Below are positions 48,622 through 59,870 of a DNA stretch of 64,000 nucleotides, piece after piece. A program made the translations under genes and the position numbers. The DNA comes from Epiperipatus broadwayi (Eukaryota > Onychophora > Udeonychophora > Euonychophora > Peripatidae): contig JAQFVV010006305.1 in the NCBI GenBank assembly GCA_028023455.1, forward strand, positions 4,147,001 through 4,211,000, given 5' to 3'. The stretch's first letter is position 1, and every line of letters begins with the position of its first letter. Below the pieces are notes generated by a model. It saw nothing but the letters and a program-made list of their open reading frames with translations, was not told the origin of the DNA and ran no database searches.

Positions 48622-50799
48622 TTATAACGATCCGGAGAAAGAACTTAACGTGATCTGCACTACAGGGCGCCATCTAGGCATTTGAACCTAGAAAAATTTA
48701 TAAAGTAGGCAGATACGTAAGTCAAAAAAAAATTTTTTTTATTTTATTTATATATTTTGATATCCGGTCATTAGCCCATGTCACTAGCTCAGGGAGTAGC
48801 AGAGATTTAATAATATAATATCTTATCTAATTATATTTCAATATTAAAAAATAAATAAAATAAGCCACTGCCAGTAATTAACATACAAAAATTTATTTAC
48901 GCACATATATATATATATAAGATTTAACATTATTATTTTAATATGTTTACTTTAACATTTAACATTATTTTTACTTTTATTTTAGATTTTTAATTTACAT
49001 TTTAAATTTTATACTATTATTAGTTCGCACAGATTTGTTTAAAAATGTTGAGTATAGATCGGTTACATAGATTCCACGGTCAAAAACATTTCAAAATAAA
49101 CATAAACGATCAAAATACAAAATCATTGATACCGTCAATTGCAGAGGGAAATTTATAAGTAACCCAATAGCATTCACCATAAGATGCTTGCATTAACACC
49201 AATAACTTAAAAGACATCCGAATAAATACATTTTAGATACTCACCGTAAGGTATCAGTATTTACCGAATGTCTATATATATTTTGATCGAATATGAAAAC
49301 CAAAAACATAATCAACCGGTAACGAACCCATGCAAGCATCTATACCCAACTTAAATTTAATGCATCTTTATTTAGAGTGTCGAGTATGAATAGACTACAT
49401 AGATTTGCATTTGAAAAGAAAATATTCAATCCTTGTTTAACCTTAGGCCAAAGGTTCGCAGTCAAACCAAACTTCAATCCATCTGATATATCGATGTGTT
49501 CAATGTAATACGAATACGGCAGCACAATTAGGTTAAGAGAAGAAACTGCTTCTCATCAGATAGGAATATTACATCTATCTGATGATGAGAGCAATAAAAA
49601 AAAACTCCATAGGAAGGAACTGCAGTCTCCATCTTATAATTCCTCCCATAGGCAAAACGAGTGTGTGCGGCGTATAATAGCGATTCTGCCCATAGCGAAT
49701 CTCATACTACATCTACTAATTACACCAATATATCCAATCCATTGACCTAATTCAACTACGAAATGAATAACCTAAGATTACCCTCCCCTAATATAACTTT
49801 ACAAATCTATATAGCCATTCACGCCCGACTTAAGTTTAATATTTATATAACTAGTTTAATGAAAAACAGAAATCATAATAAAACTTAAAGAACAAATAAA
49901 TAAATAAATGGAAATGATTTTACAAAAGAAATACATTAAATAAAATTATAACTAATTAATAAATAACGTTGGTCAGATAGGATTCTATTTCTTAATTATT
50001 TTAAATACGGAAAGTTTTTAATTTAATGTTCATTAATTATAAAGTTCTTACGGTTTAAAACAGTTCATCTTTATCTGTTGCTTGCCATTTGAACATGAAT
50101 TCCCATGCCATCCTAAAAAGATTGGTTGAGTTAGCCGTTGTTTTTTATTTATTTATCCGGAGGTCTTTTAGTTTAGTTGGTCCTTAATGTAGAAAAAAAA
50201 ACGATGTCATTTCTCTTTTTTTTTTTTAACAAAACTGAAGGGATTGAAGAGTGCGTCTTTTCAATCCCTTCTCCTTCAACTCCACACTAACACATATAGT
50301 CACATCGTAATAACTAATTAACTCTTTTATTTTCAAACCTTTCCTTTTATAATAATTTTGTGGATTAACTCAACATTACGTCATGATGGTGAAAACCTTT
50401 TCATTGAGGTCCGATTTCCCGATGGATTTCTTTCATTTGCTAAAAGTTTCTATTGTTTTCCTATCTGACCGATGCTTATACATTTAAATGCCCAAAGGCT
50501 AGTTTACTAATTAAAATAATCATTTCCATTTTACAAAAGATTAATTAATTTGTTTTCAAACTTAAACATATATTTTTATCTCTAAATCTTTTCTGAAAAT
50601 TTAGTTTTAAACTACTCTTTTTTTAATAAAGTTTTATTTTAATAATTATTTATCTGTGCGATTTTATATATATGTGAGTTTAAGATGATTTTTTAATTTT
50701 CAGTTTTTAATTCTTAAAAAAGAAATTTTTATTGGCGAACTTTTTTTTTTTTATGTTTACTAATAAAAAATAATGTAACGTATGTATGTGCTTGTTATA
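48622..50799 (-). repeat. 5' LTR, lacking its first ~166 bp
   Basis: Aligned with the 3' LTR it lacks the TGTAGACGTGG start. At 50799 it passes directly into a (TA)n tract instead. Differences from the other LTR are few and mostly transitions at CpG. It carries the same 61-codon ORF (49340-49525) and the same hairpins. One paired position in the first hairpin has changed on both sides (G-C to A-T). Confidence 0.65.
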
Positions 50800-50817
50800 A
50801 TATATATATATATATAG

Positions 50818-53800
50818 ACTTTTTTTAATTCCCCTAATTTACTAAAACTTCAAAATATAACAATTATTTATTCTGGAAAACATAATATATCCAAGTAACT
50901 ATATCATTAATATTACATAATATAAAATTTGTTTTGTATTAAATAACCATTATTATACACAACTAATAAAATTTTATTTTAACAAATAAAAAAATATATT
51001 ATTGCAATTATGCAGTAAAAGTTATACATATGAAAATACAAATATAATTCACCCATAAGAACTATACACAACTAAAATTCACTTCTGACCTTCAAGCCAA
51101 TGACTTTTTTACTCTATAATTCCACTTAAATTGTGATTGTGCAATATGATGTTTTACGTGTTTTTTTGGCCATGAATATGAGGGAAAACTCGAAAGTACT
51201 AGGCCTAAATTGATTTGACTTTTTGTGGTTGATACTTATAGCTTCTTCTTCAGTGTGTAAATCACTTTTATATGCTATTTTCATTCTGAATATTTTTATC
51301 TAGAGGCATTAAAGCACATTTTAAACTTAAAAAGCTTTTGGCTGTGATTTTGATTCTAATGTTATGATTGATCATCTGACTATCATGGCAGTAGTGTTAA
51401 ATAACATTTTGAGTTCCCAAAATAGCCTAATACAAAAGTTATCAATAAATTTCCTATAAAATTCTCTCAAAGTCTAATTATTTTATAGATTTCAAACTTT
51501 AAAGTGATATTGCTACTATAGAAAATGAGATTTTAAATAATGCCCATTTTAAAAGAATTTCCAAATACATAGTCTTCCTACTTCCATCAGAAAGAAACTG
51601 CTTCAAATGTACTTACAAATGTCTTGTATATTTGCATCATTTTATTTTAAAAAGTCTTCTGATGATATTTTAATAGGATAATTATGCATTTTTAGCATAT
51701 ATATTTTTCATCAAATGGCATCTATCATTTTCACTGCAATTTATCTATTTTTCTGAATTTAAACTGCTTTTAATATCTAAACTTATAAACAATCTAGACA
51801 AAATTTTATCTGTATAAGAATATAATCTTATTTATAAAAAACTCCTATCATTTCATTAACATTTGTCCTTATAAATTCAACTAAAATTTTATAAATATCT
51901 TCTGCTTAGCTATACTTGATATCAGTATGACTTTTATAATCTTATTCTCCATTATTGCAAAAGTATTTTATTTATATGTATATGACTCCCTTTTTAGTAT
52001 ATTCATTTTCAATATTAATAATTTATAATATTTTTAATTAATTATTACTTCATTCATTATACGATTAAAATTACTTTATAGTAAATATAAAATTACATTA
52101 AAATTTCTCTATATATATTCATTTATCAATCAATTTTTTTTATTTATTTTTAAGTTTCATTTTCTTCTTCTTAAAAGTTGTACTTTTTCTACTTTACTTT
52201 TTTTTATCATCACATTGTTATTACATGACTTACACATTTGTTTGTTTTTTATTCCTTTTATAATGCACTGCCTAGGTTGCAGCTTCTACCGTTTCCTTAA
52301 ATAATTACTCTCTTAAGTAATTTGGACATTTATTTCTACTATTTACTCTTCAATTTATAATTGATTCATTTGTTTTTTTGTGTTTTTAACTCAGTTTTTA
52401 CTATTATAAATCCTTAATGCACTATTAAAATGTGATTTTAGCCTGTATCAGCTTCAGACAAAGCATCTTTACTCTTACAAATATTTCTAAATCTATTCTG
52501 TATGAATAATCTGAACAATGTCTATCTTTATAACATAAAGCGTAAATATTAATTGCTCCTTTTAAGATTTAAAATTTTATATTCATTTTTTCCAGGCTAT
52601 TTTGTTTGCTCTCTTAATTTTAAGCCATAATCTTCTAAAATTGCTTTTCTTTATTTTGCAATTACTTTTTCCATAAATGGTTTGCTAATTAGAGTACATC
52701 TGAATATCTACAAGATTTCTTGGAATAGCCTTCAGACTAACGAATAATAATTTATCATTTATAAATTACTATTAGCTTTAATTACTCACCAAAATCATTA
52801 TTTTTACTTTCATTTCCAGCATATTTTTTTAACATCTTTTTCAATCTATTTTATTTCAGCCCCTCCCCATCTTACAAAAAAAAAACTACAATTTTTATTC
52901 AATTTTTTATTTTTAAAAGTAAAAATCATTTTTTCTCTTGTTCATTTATTGCTATATTATTCTTATAATATTTATAACACTATCATTCAACTTTCTCACA
53001 CGACCTTCTCATACACTTCTAAGAGCAAGAATTTTCTTTAATCCATTCAAGAGATATCTACTGTAAGATTTGGTAATCGATGAACAGCAGGTAATATAAT
53101 ATTACAACAAATATTTTATATTGTAAACATTATAGTACTATATTACATTACATCAATGGATTACTTAGTTTATGGTAGATTGTTCTAAAGTAGGGTAAAA
53201 AGAGTTGCTTTTAAATTCTAAATTCTTGGATCTTCATAATGTTGAAATTAATTAATTTAAACCCTAGGAAAAATTTTTGCGAAATTGTTTTCCTTTTGTT
53301 TCCACAATATATCCTTTCCCTTCTTTTATAAAAAAATTTACATTGTGTGCTTATTTACTTTTAAGTGGAAATTATGTCAATAATTGAAATCTAACTACTT
53401 TAAAACAAATTGCATTTAAATCAAGAAAAAGCTGCTGAAAATGAATTTTGTTTGAAAAAGGCGATCAAAAAAAGCTAAATTCTGTGACAATCTTTATCAT
53501 ACTAATTTCAATAGTTGGTTCTACTTGCAAAAACGGTCTTTTTCTAAAAGTATCTAAAATCATTAAATACAGGCAAATTATTAAATTGTTTGATGAAATA
53601 CTTTCAACAAATATTCAATTGACTAAATGATATTCACAGCAGATAAAATATTGTACAAAATGATCTTTTACAAACTTCAGTTCTTTCTCCTGCTATACTT
53701 TATACACTTACATAAGATCTTTCAAAAACAGGTTGTAGAAAATTTATCTATAATTATGATTTTATCTTCATTTTACAAAAGTGAAAAGTCTATTAATAAT

Positions 53801-54040
53801 CATATGTAAAGTTGAAACTTTTCCAAAAACTGAAATCATATCCCTATCTAACTTTTCATTTAAATATTAGAGAAACATCTACAAATTGATAGTAACATTA
53901 GATTGACATACTAATCTTACATTATATTATTTAAGAGTAATTTTTAATAATGGACTGTTTTTTCTATCTACTAAAAGTCATATCAAAAATAATTTTTAAA
54001 AACAATCATATTGGAATTCCATCTGACAGTAATTGAAATT
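50818..54040. other. AT-rich non-coding DNA
   Basis: About 3.2 kb with no supported gene or element. Two adjacent short ORFs (53448-53809) are Ile/Lys/Phe-rich and look random. Confidence 0.45.
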
Positions 54041-54052
54041 ATATATATATAT

Positions 54053-54328
54053 AATATAACAATTCATCAATTGTTAAAACAGAATCTTTAATATAAATAA
54101 AATAAATTAATAACTAAATAATTCAAAATTAACTAGATTTCAGATTAGTTGTTCCTGGCAATATAATGAAATGTTGAATTCATCGCCTAGGAGAAAATAG
54201 AATTTTTTACACTGCCTTGATAAGGACTCGTAAGAGTTGAAAGCTCTTGGCAATAATTATTTAGTTATTAATTTATTTTATTTATATTAAAGATTCTCTG
54301 TTTTAACAATTGATGAATTGTTATATTA
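54053..54328. mobile_element. Small element with ~72-bp terminal inverted repeats and a hammerhead-like motif
   Basis: The left arm (54053-54125) and right arm (54253-54328) are near-perfect complements: ACAATTCATCAATTGTTAAA on the left is mirrored by TTTAACAATTGATGAATTGT on the right. The interior (~130 bp) holds a hammerhead-like motif directly before the right arm. This layout, with a terminal repeat next to a ribozyme, fits a PLE-derived end in inverted form. No coding capacity. Confidence 0.55.
54213..54252 (+). ncRNA. Hammerhead-like ribozyme motif, PLE type
   Basis: UGCC and GGCA can form stem I. The core strand UUGAUAA differs from CUGANGA at two positions. Stem II is GACUC-GUAA-GAGUU. 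GAA is followed by AG-CU-CU as a minimal stem III and U at the cleavage position. The tiny stem III is characteristic of PLE-associated hammerheads, which are reported to work as dimers. Confidence 0.5.
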
Positions 54329-54427
54329 TATTTATAGTTATATATTAACAGAAGTATTATATATATATATATATAATACATATTTTGCAGGTTCATCCGT
54401 GTTAAAAACTTTTAATATCAATATACT

Positions 54428-54461
54428 GACGTTTCGACTTGGTCACACAAGCCATCCACAG
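54428..54461 (-). ncRNA. Hammerhead-like motif in the left arm of the PLE palindrome
   Basis: Mirror copy of the motif at 54967-55000: CUGUGGA core, stem II GGCUUG/CAAGUC, GAAA, then CGUC. Confidence 0.5.
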
Positions 54462-54966
54462 AGTTATAAAAAGGTAGAAAGACGGTTGTAGAGGCGCTAC
54501 AATCACTGGTTTGAATAAAACATTAAAAATCCCACCAATAGCAAAAATGTTAAATTTAAGAATGTTTTTTAAAGAAATCTTTCCAAATAGGAGGAAGTTT
54601 GCACGTATCATCTCGCTTATTGATACAATCTGGCCTTTTAAGTATCTTAATGGCTTCTCTGATTTTGCATTGGTAGAGATTATCACATCTGGATATGATC
54701 CTAGTACTACTAGTTTTCTAGTACTAGGATCATATCCAGATGTGATAATCTCTACCAATGCAAAATCAGAGAAGCCATTGAGATACTTAAAAGGCCAGAT
54801 TGTATCAATAAGCGAGATGATACGTGCAAACTTCCTCCTATTTGGAAAGATTTCTTTAAAAAACATTCTTAAATTTAACATTTTTGCTATTCGTGGGATT
54901 TTTAATGTTTTATTCAAACCAGTGATTGTAGCGCCTCTACAACCGTCTTTCTACCTTTTTATAACT

Positions 54967-55000
54967 CTGTGGATGGCTTGTGTGACCAAGTCGAAACGTC
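54967..55000 (+). ncRNA. Hammerhead-like motif in the right arm of the PLE palindrome
   Basis: The core strand is CUGUGGA (A6 to U relative to CUGANGA). Stem II GGCUUG/CAAGUC is six pairs with one wobble, and the second core strand GAAA is intact. Stem III is the palindromic ACGU, then C at the cleavage site. Flanks CUUUUUAUAACU and AGUAUAU...AAAAG can form an interrupted stem I. The palindromic stem III fits a dimeric PLE hammerhead. Confidence 0.6.
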
Positions 55001-55052
55001 AGTATATTGATATTAAAAGTTTTTAACACGGATGAACCCGCAAAATATGTAT

Positions 55053-55915
55053 TTTATATATTTAACCCGTGCAAATCTTCGTTTTAACATATATATATAT
55101 ATATATATATAGCTCCTGAACATATTTCTGAATATATAATGAAATAGTAAAAAGTATTATGAGCATAAAGTGATTTCACATTCTTTTACATATTAGTTTG
55201 CTAGATATTAAAGGACAAATTATCTCACAGAAAATATATTTCAAGCTATTAAATAAAATAGACTTACTCCTAAATCAAGATATAGTTTCACATCTGTGAA
55301 ATATTTTTCAAATCAACATCCCTTTCTGAAAAAAAAAGTCTTTAAACAATTGGAAAAAAAGTACCTCTTAAAAATTTCCCCCAGATTCAACAATTAAGTA
55401 AGCTGGATTTGATCTTACTAAATATAAGATCAGCTATGATCATTGTATTCATTTACTTCAGAAATGAAATTTAATAGACATTGCCTTATATAGTTGTGGA
55501 AAACAGAAGGTATGGTTTTGGCAATCAATGACTGTTAAATTTGTGCCTGTAGTAAATAGCTATGTTAACAGATTTAATAAAACAACTAGCAGACAAACCT
55601 AATGGATTTATCATAAAATCAATTTTAAATATAATTTCCATGAATTCATTTATAATGTTTATTACTGTTTTTATAACAGTCATATATTAAATAATAAAAT
55701 AGAAATTAAACATTAATAGTTCATTATTAAACTTATATATGCCATTCAAGTAATATCATTTTAAATATATGTATTATATGAAAGTTTACAATGAGGGCAC
55801 TTTATTTATAAGTATATCTTGAACTATTTTCATTATCTAGAATTATTGTTAAATGTTTTTAGAAAAATTCAAACTTTATTTAAAGTTTCATATACATTCA
55901 ACTGATTAGGATAGT
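55053..55915. other. AT-rich spacer with (TA)n at 55090-55112
   Basis: No gene seen. A CCCGTGCAAA-type sequence just outside the palindrome (55067-55077) may belong to the same element. Confidence 0.4.
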
Positions 55916-55923
55916 TCATAACA

Positions 55924-56508
55924 TAGGGTAACCAGATTAGTTTGATCAAAAATTGGGACATAACAAATAATCATTTTTACAGTATTGCACCATTTTTTTT
56001 TATAAAACTTCATTCTTGTGTATATTCATCATTGTAGGTACACTTCCTCTTTGGAATGTTGTCTATTGTTTAGGATTATTAATATTCCTATTAATTTTAT
56101 CACTATAGAAAATTAATATCAACAAAGAACTAAAAAAAACTACACTGTCAATCAAAGCAGATGCAAGTGGACTTATCCTACAAGAATCCAACTGTGTATG
56201 TTCCAAGATGAGGTTGGATGTGAGAATGTGTCTAGCTTGAGAACCCAGCCATATAACATAGTAACAATCATTGTTTTGATGTTAGAATTTGTCTGAAGTT
56301 TTTATAATATTGTGGTAGAGACTGAAATGAACAGTGAGGCCAAGAAATTATAATTTTTGCAATGAATTATTTATGTAAAACAAATAATAATTCTGAGTAT
56401 TTGAAAATCAAGATGCACAATAATCCCCAAAAGACATTTTGGGAACACTTGGGAATCTAAGCAAAAATAAAGACAAATTATGAAAAATCGGGATGTCTGG
56501 TCACCCTA
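55924..56508. mobile_element. hAT-type MITE with 8-bp target site duplication
   Basis: The left end TAGGGTAACCAGA and the right end, whose complement is TAGGGTGACCAGA, match at 12 of 13 positions. The flanks TCATAACA (55916-55923) and ACATAACA (56509-56516) agree at 7 of 8 bases, the duplication length of the hAT superfamily. The 585-bp interior has no transposase ORF, so it is non-autonomous. Confidence 0.7.
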
Positions 56509-56516
56509 ACATAACA

Positions 56517-58589
56517 CAATATTTCAAGTGGTATTATTCTCTTCTTCGGATATTATTGCCCTAACTAATGACAGTACTAACATGGGAATTGAACCTATAA
56601 AAGAGTATAACATTTTTATAGATTTTTTTTCATTTAAACATCAGATTAAATTCAGTATTTATGATTCCAAAGATAAAATAGTTGATTCCCATATAAATAT
56701 TATCATTGATTTAGACTATTAATCCCTTCCCTAATAATATTATTACTTGTAACATTGTGTTATATGCTAAATCATCTACTATTATTAATACGTGAAGGTA
56801 TTTGAAAACTTTAAATAAAATTTGAATTTTTTAAAGACATTTAACAATTAATTGTGGATGACGGAAATAGTTAAACATATAATTATATACTTACTATATA
56901 TGTATAAAATATGTTTAGAATATAATTTTAAATTTTACTGATCTAAAAGAGTATATAAGCAATATTATACAAACTAAATAAACATTTTTTCACTTTCTTT
57001 TCTTTTTTTTTTAAAAAGTAAACTTACAAATAAGCATTTATCTATTTCAGAACATTTATTCTAATTATGTAAATACGTAAGTTATTAATTTTCTTTTTTT
57101 CCTCTCTAAAATTAATGAATAAAATTTAGGTACTTATAAATTTAAAAAAACAACAACACTATAATATTAAAATTTTATAATGACGTTTTTCTTTAAATAT
57201 TTACGCATAAATTAATTATCTACAAACAGAAAAAAAATTAATAAAAGAGTTGAGAAAATTTTATACATCTCTCAAAGCGGTTCAAATACATTTAAGGGAT
57301 AAAATCAAACACGAATGACTACCAAATATATAATTCGAAAATTATAATTAATGTTCACTTTTACATTTCAAACATACAGCCACAATCACTAGTGTAGAAG
57401 ATGAGATATTTCAAAAACCAAAATCATAATTTTTTTCAAATGTTTTATACTATTTTATGTATTTATTAATGAACATAATAAAAGCTTTATTTACAATATG
57501 TTTATTTTTTATTGAGGATTTATTCACAATGATGATTCTTTAATACCCTCCATGGATTATGCCTATATCTGCTGTTCCCAGTGATCAAACTTATTATGAA
57601 CTTCTGAACAATAAGCCTTCCAATTATTTTTTGTATGCATTCCCTAGTAAATGCATAAATGATTAATAATCATTTTAATTCATTTAATTTAAGATATAAT
57701 CTATAATACTTTTTATATATGCATAATAATCTCCAAATTTTAATCCTTTCCTTCTTTATAATCATGTCATGATCTTATATTACTAAATATACTGATTAAT
57801 ATTAATTTTCATATTTCAAGCACAATGTTTAAAAATAGTGAGAATTAAGATCTTAATTTAATTGAAAATATCTCCTTAGTCAAAATAAATCTAAGAGTCA
57901 TTAATGTAGTTTTCTTTTGCAATATCTGAAAACAGTTTTGAAATATATGAGTGAGGATTAATCATAATAACTAAACATATATAAATGTGATACATGAATA
58001 GAAAAGATGAAAGTGAAATGGTGAAGATTATCATACAATTATATACAAAATATTTGTAGACATATTTGAACTTTATTAAATTTGAAATAGAAATATGTAA
58101 GATTAAATGAGTTATAACAATTATACTCTAGTAAAGGCGGAATTTATTGAAAGATATTGTAGTTAATGAGTGCCTGATATGTATAACACATTAATATTCT
58201 AAAAAGATCATTTATAATTATATCATGTTTCTCCATTATATGTAATATAGATTAAGAAAGTTATTAAACTTATGGATAGAATTAATTACAAATGCATTCC
58301 AGTTTTAATAAAGTATCTCCATAGTTTATTTATCCTCTTGACATACATTATATGAATATAATATTATATGTAATATATATTACATAGTAGAATAAATTGT
58401 GTTAAAGCTATCATAACATCAAACTACAACATCATAATAGTTTATTTTTCTAATTAATTTAAGCAGCCTTAAAGTAATGATTTTAAAGACCAAAGACTTA
58501 TATAAGTTCATTATATTTCTCCTTGTGGTAGAACATCACTTGATTTCATAACTAAATAATCATTTGATTATTAGTACAAAATTTAACAA

Positions 58590-58590
<1 letters not shown>
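56517..58590. other. AT-rich non-coding DNA
   Basis: No gene or element recognised. A 64-codon ORF at 56528-56722 has random-looking composition. Confidence 0.45.

Positions 58591-58669
<79 letters not shown>
58591..58669. repeat. (TA)n microsatellite at the RTE 5' boundary
   Basis: Pure TA array ending exactly where the RTE leader begins. The other RTE copy also borders a TA tract at its 5' end. Confidence 0.95.
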
Positions 58670-58672
<3 letters not shown>

Positions 58673-58961
58673 TGCAGAAAGGAGTTTGCTATTAACTGAA
58701 AGGAGACCCTTTGATTCCTCTTGGAGGCCTTAAAGGAACCGAGCAGGGCAAATTCCTAATGTCCACTCCATATGTTCTTGTCGTTGCAGCTGTTATTACT
58801 ATAGGTTTATTCATATAGTATATGAACATGGATGGGCTGCTCACCAACACGCATTAGCCAGTGTGGTGAGTTTATTGGCTTTTTACCTCTGAGTTTAAGA
58901 TCAAGAAACACCCTGGTCTTTCTTCTCAGTGCCTGATAAGGCAGAATGAATGTTTGTGTAA

Positions 58962-59870
58962 ATGATAAAGATTTTTCCCAATTATACAATTATGACAGAC
59001 AAAAATAAAGCATGGCCCTTAATCCCAGGAGGCTGTAAAGTCACCAACCAAGGCAGCGGTTGGTGGCCGAAGGCGGAGGGTGCTAAGAATATCCTGGAGG
59101 CGGACCCATGCTGCCATTTGATGACGACTTTTTATTTAGGTACTTACAACTGCAGATCACTTTCAAGTGAAGGAAGATTGCAAGAATTAGAAGAAGAACT
59201 CTCTTATATTAAATGGGATATTATTGGACTTTGTGAAGTTAGAAGAAAAGGTGAAAGAGACAATTGATTTAAAAAGTGGACATATGCTCTATTATAAAGG
59301 CACAAATATTGGAAATACAAGTGGAGTAGGATTCATTATAAATAAAAAGTGGAAGAACAATATTGTGGAGATTGATGGTGTATCAGACAGAGTGGCAAGA
59401 TTAGTTATACAACTTAATAGCAGATATCAAATGCAGATAATTCAGGTTTATGCCCCAACAAGTTCTCACAGTGATGAAGTAGTAGAAGATTTTTATATGG
59501 ATGTACAAAAGGCTTTTGATCAGAGTAAACAACATTTTAAAATTGTTATGGGAGATTTTAATGCTAGAATTGGTAAACAAATGAAAGATGAAAGTGTTGT
59601 AGGTAATTTTGGTTATGGTAATAGAAATGAGAGAGGACATAGACTTGTGGAGTTTGCAGAGAAGGAAAAACTTTATATTATGAATTCTTTTTTTGAGAAA
59701 AATGTTAGAAGGAAATGGACATAGAAGCATCCAAATGAAGGTACAGCAGAATTGGATTATATTTTGACTAACAGGAAATACATATTTCAAGATTGTAATG
59801 TTCTTAATAAATTTAACACAGGAAGTGATCATCGATTAGTAAGGGGTAAGATACATGTTAATGTAAAACT
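58962..59870 (+). pseudogene. RTE endonuclease, frameshifted
   Basis: The first frame (58962-59267) holds TYNCRSLS and WDIIGLCEVRR, with the Asn and catalytic Glu. After a one-base insertion the second frame (59224-59724) holds QVYAPTSS and GDFNARIG at 59551-59574. A TAG at 59722 replaces the Trp codon present in the other copy. The last motif, GSDHRLV, lies beyond it at 59821-59841. All active-site residues are present but no single frame covers them. Its role was target-site nicking for target-primed reverse transcription. Confidence 0.85.

Larger units (their letters stand above)
45727..50799 (-). mobile_element. Non-autonomous LTR retrotransposon with very long LTRs
   Basis: Two almost identical direct repeats, about 2.2-2.3 kb each, enclose a short internal region. 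On the - strand the 5' repeat (50799-48622) is followed after one base by a primer-binding-site-like TGGCTACCCAACTTGGGCC. The internal part ends in a purine tract, GTGGGGAGGAGG, directly before TGTAGACGTGG, which I take as the start of the 3' LTR. The internal region (48066-48621, 556 bp) has no gag or pol. Both outer ends lie in TA repeats, which hides any target duplication. The LTRs differ mainly at CpG sites, indicating a fairly recent insertion. Confidence 0.7.
54377..55052. mobile_element. Penelope-like 3' ends fused as a near-perfect palindrome
   Basis: Arms of about 330 bp (54377-54709 and 54719-55052) are almost exact reverse complements around TAGTACTACTAGTTTTCTA. In the + strand right arm a frame different from the long ORF reads CKIREAIEILKRPDC, then INKRDDTCKLPPIWKDF. 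This matches the C-terminal end of PLE proteins (REAIEI, IN, then L..W). The 3' UTR with a hammerhead follows. Each strand also carries a 171-codon ORF with nearly identical protein (54402-54917 - and 54511-55026 +), which I judge to be a side product of the palindrome. Confidence 0.65.

Noticed and set aside
45727-50799. Interpretation as a plain segmental duplication
   Set aside because: The PBS-like sequence one base from the repeat end and a purine tract next to TG fit an LTR element better, although I cannot exclude duplication.
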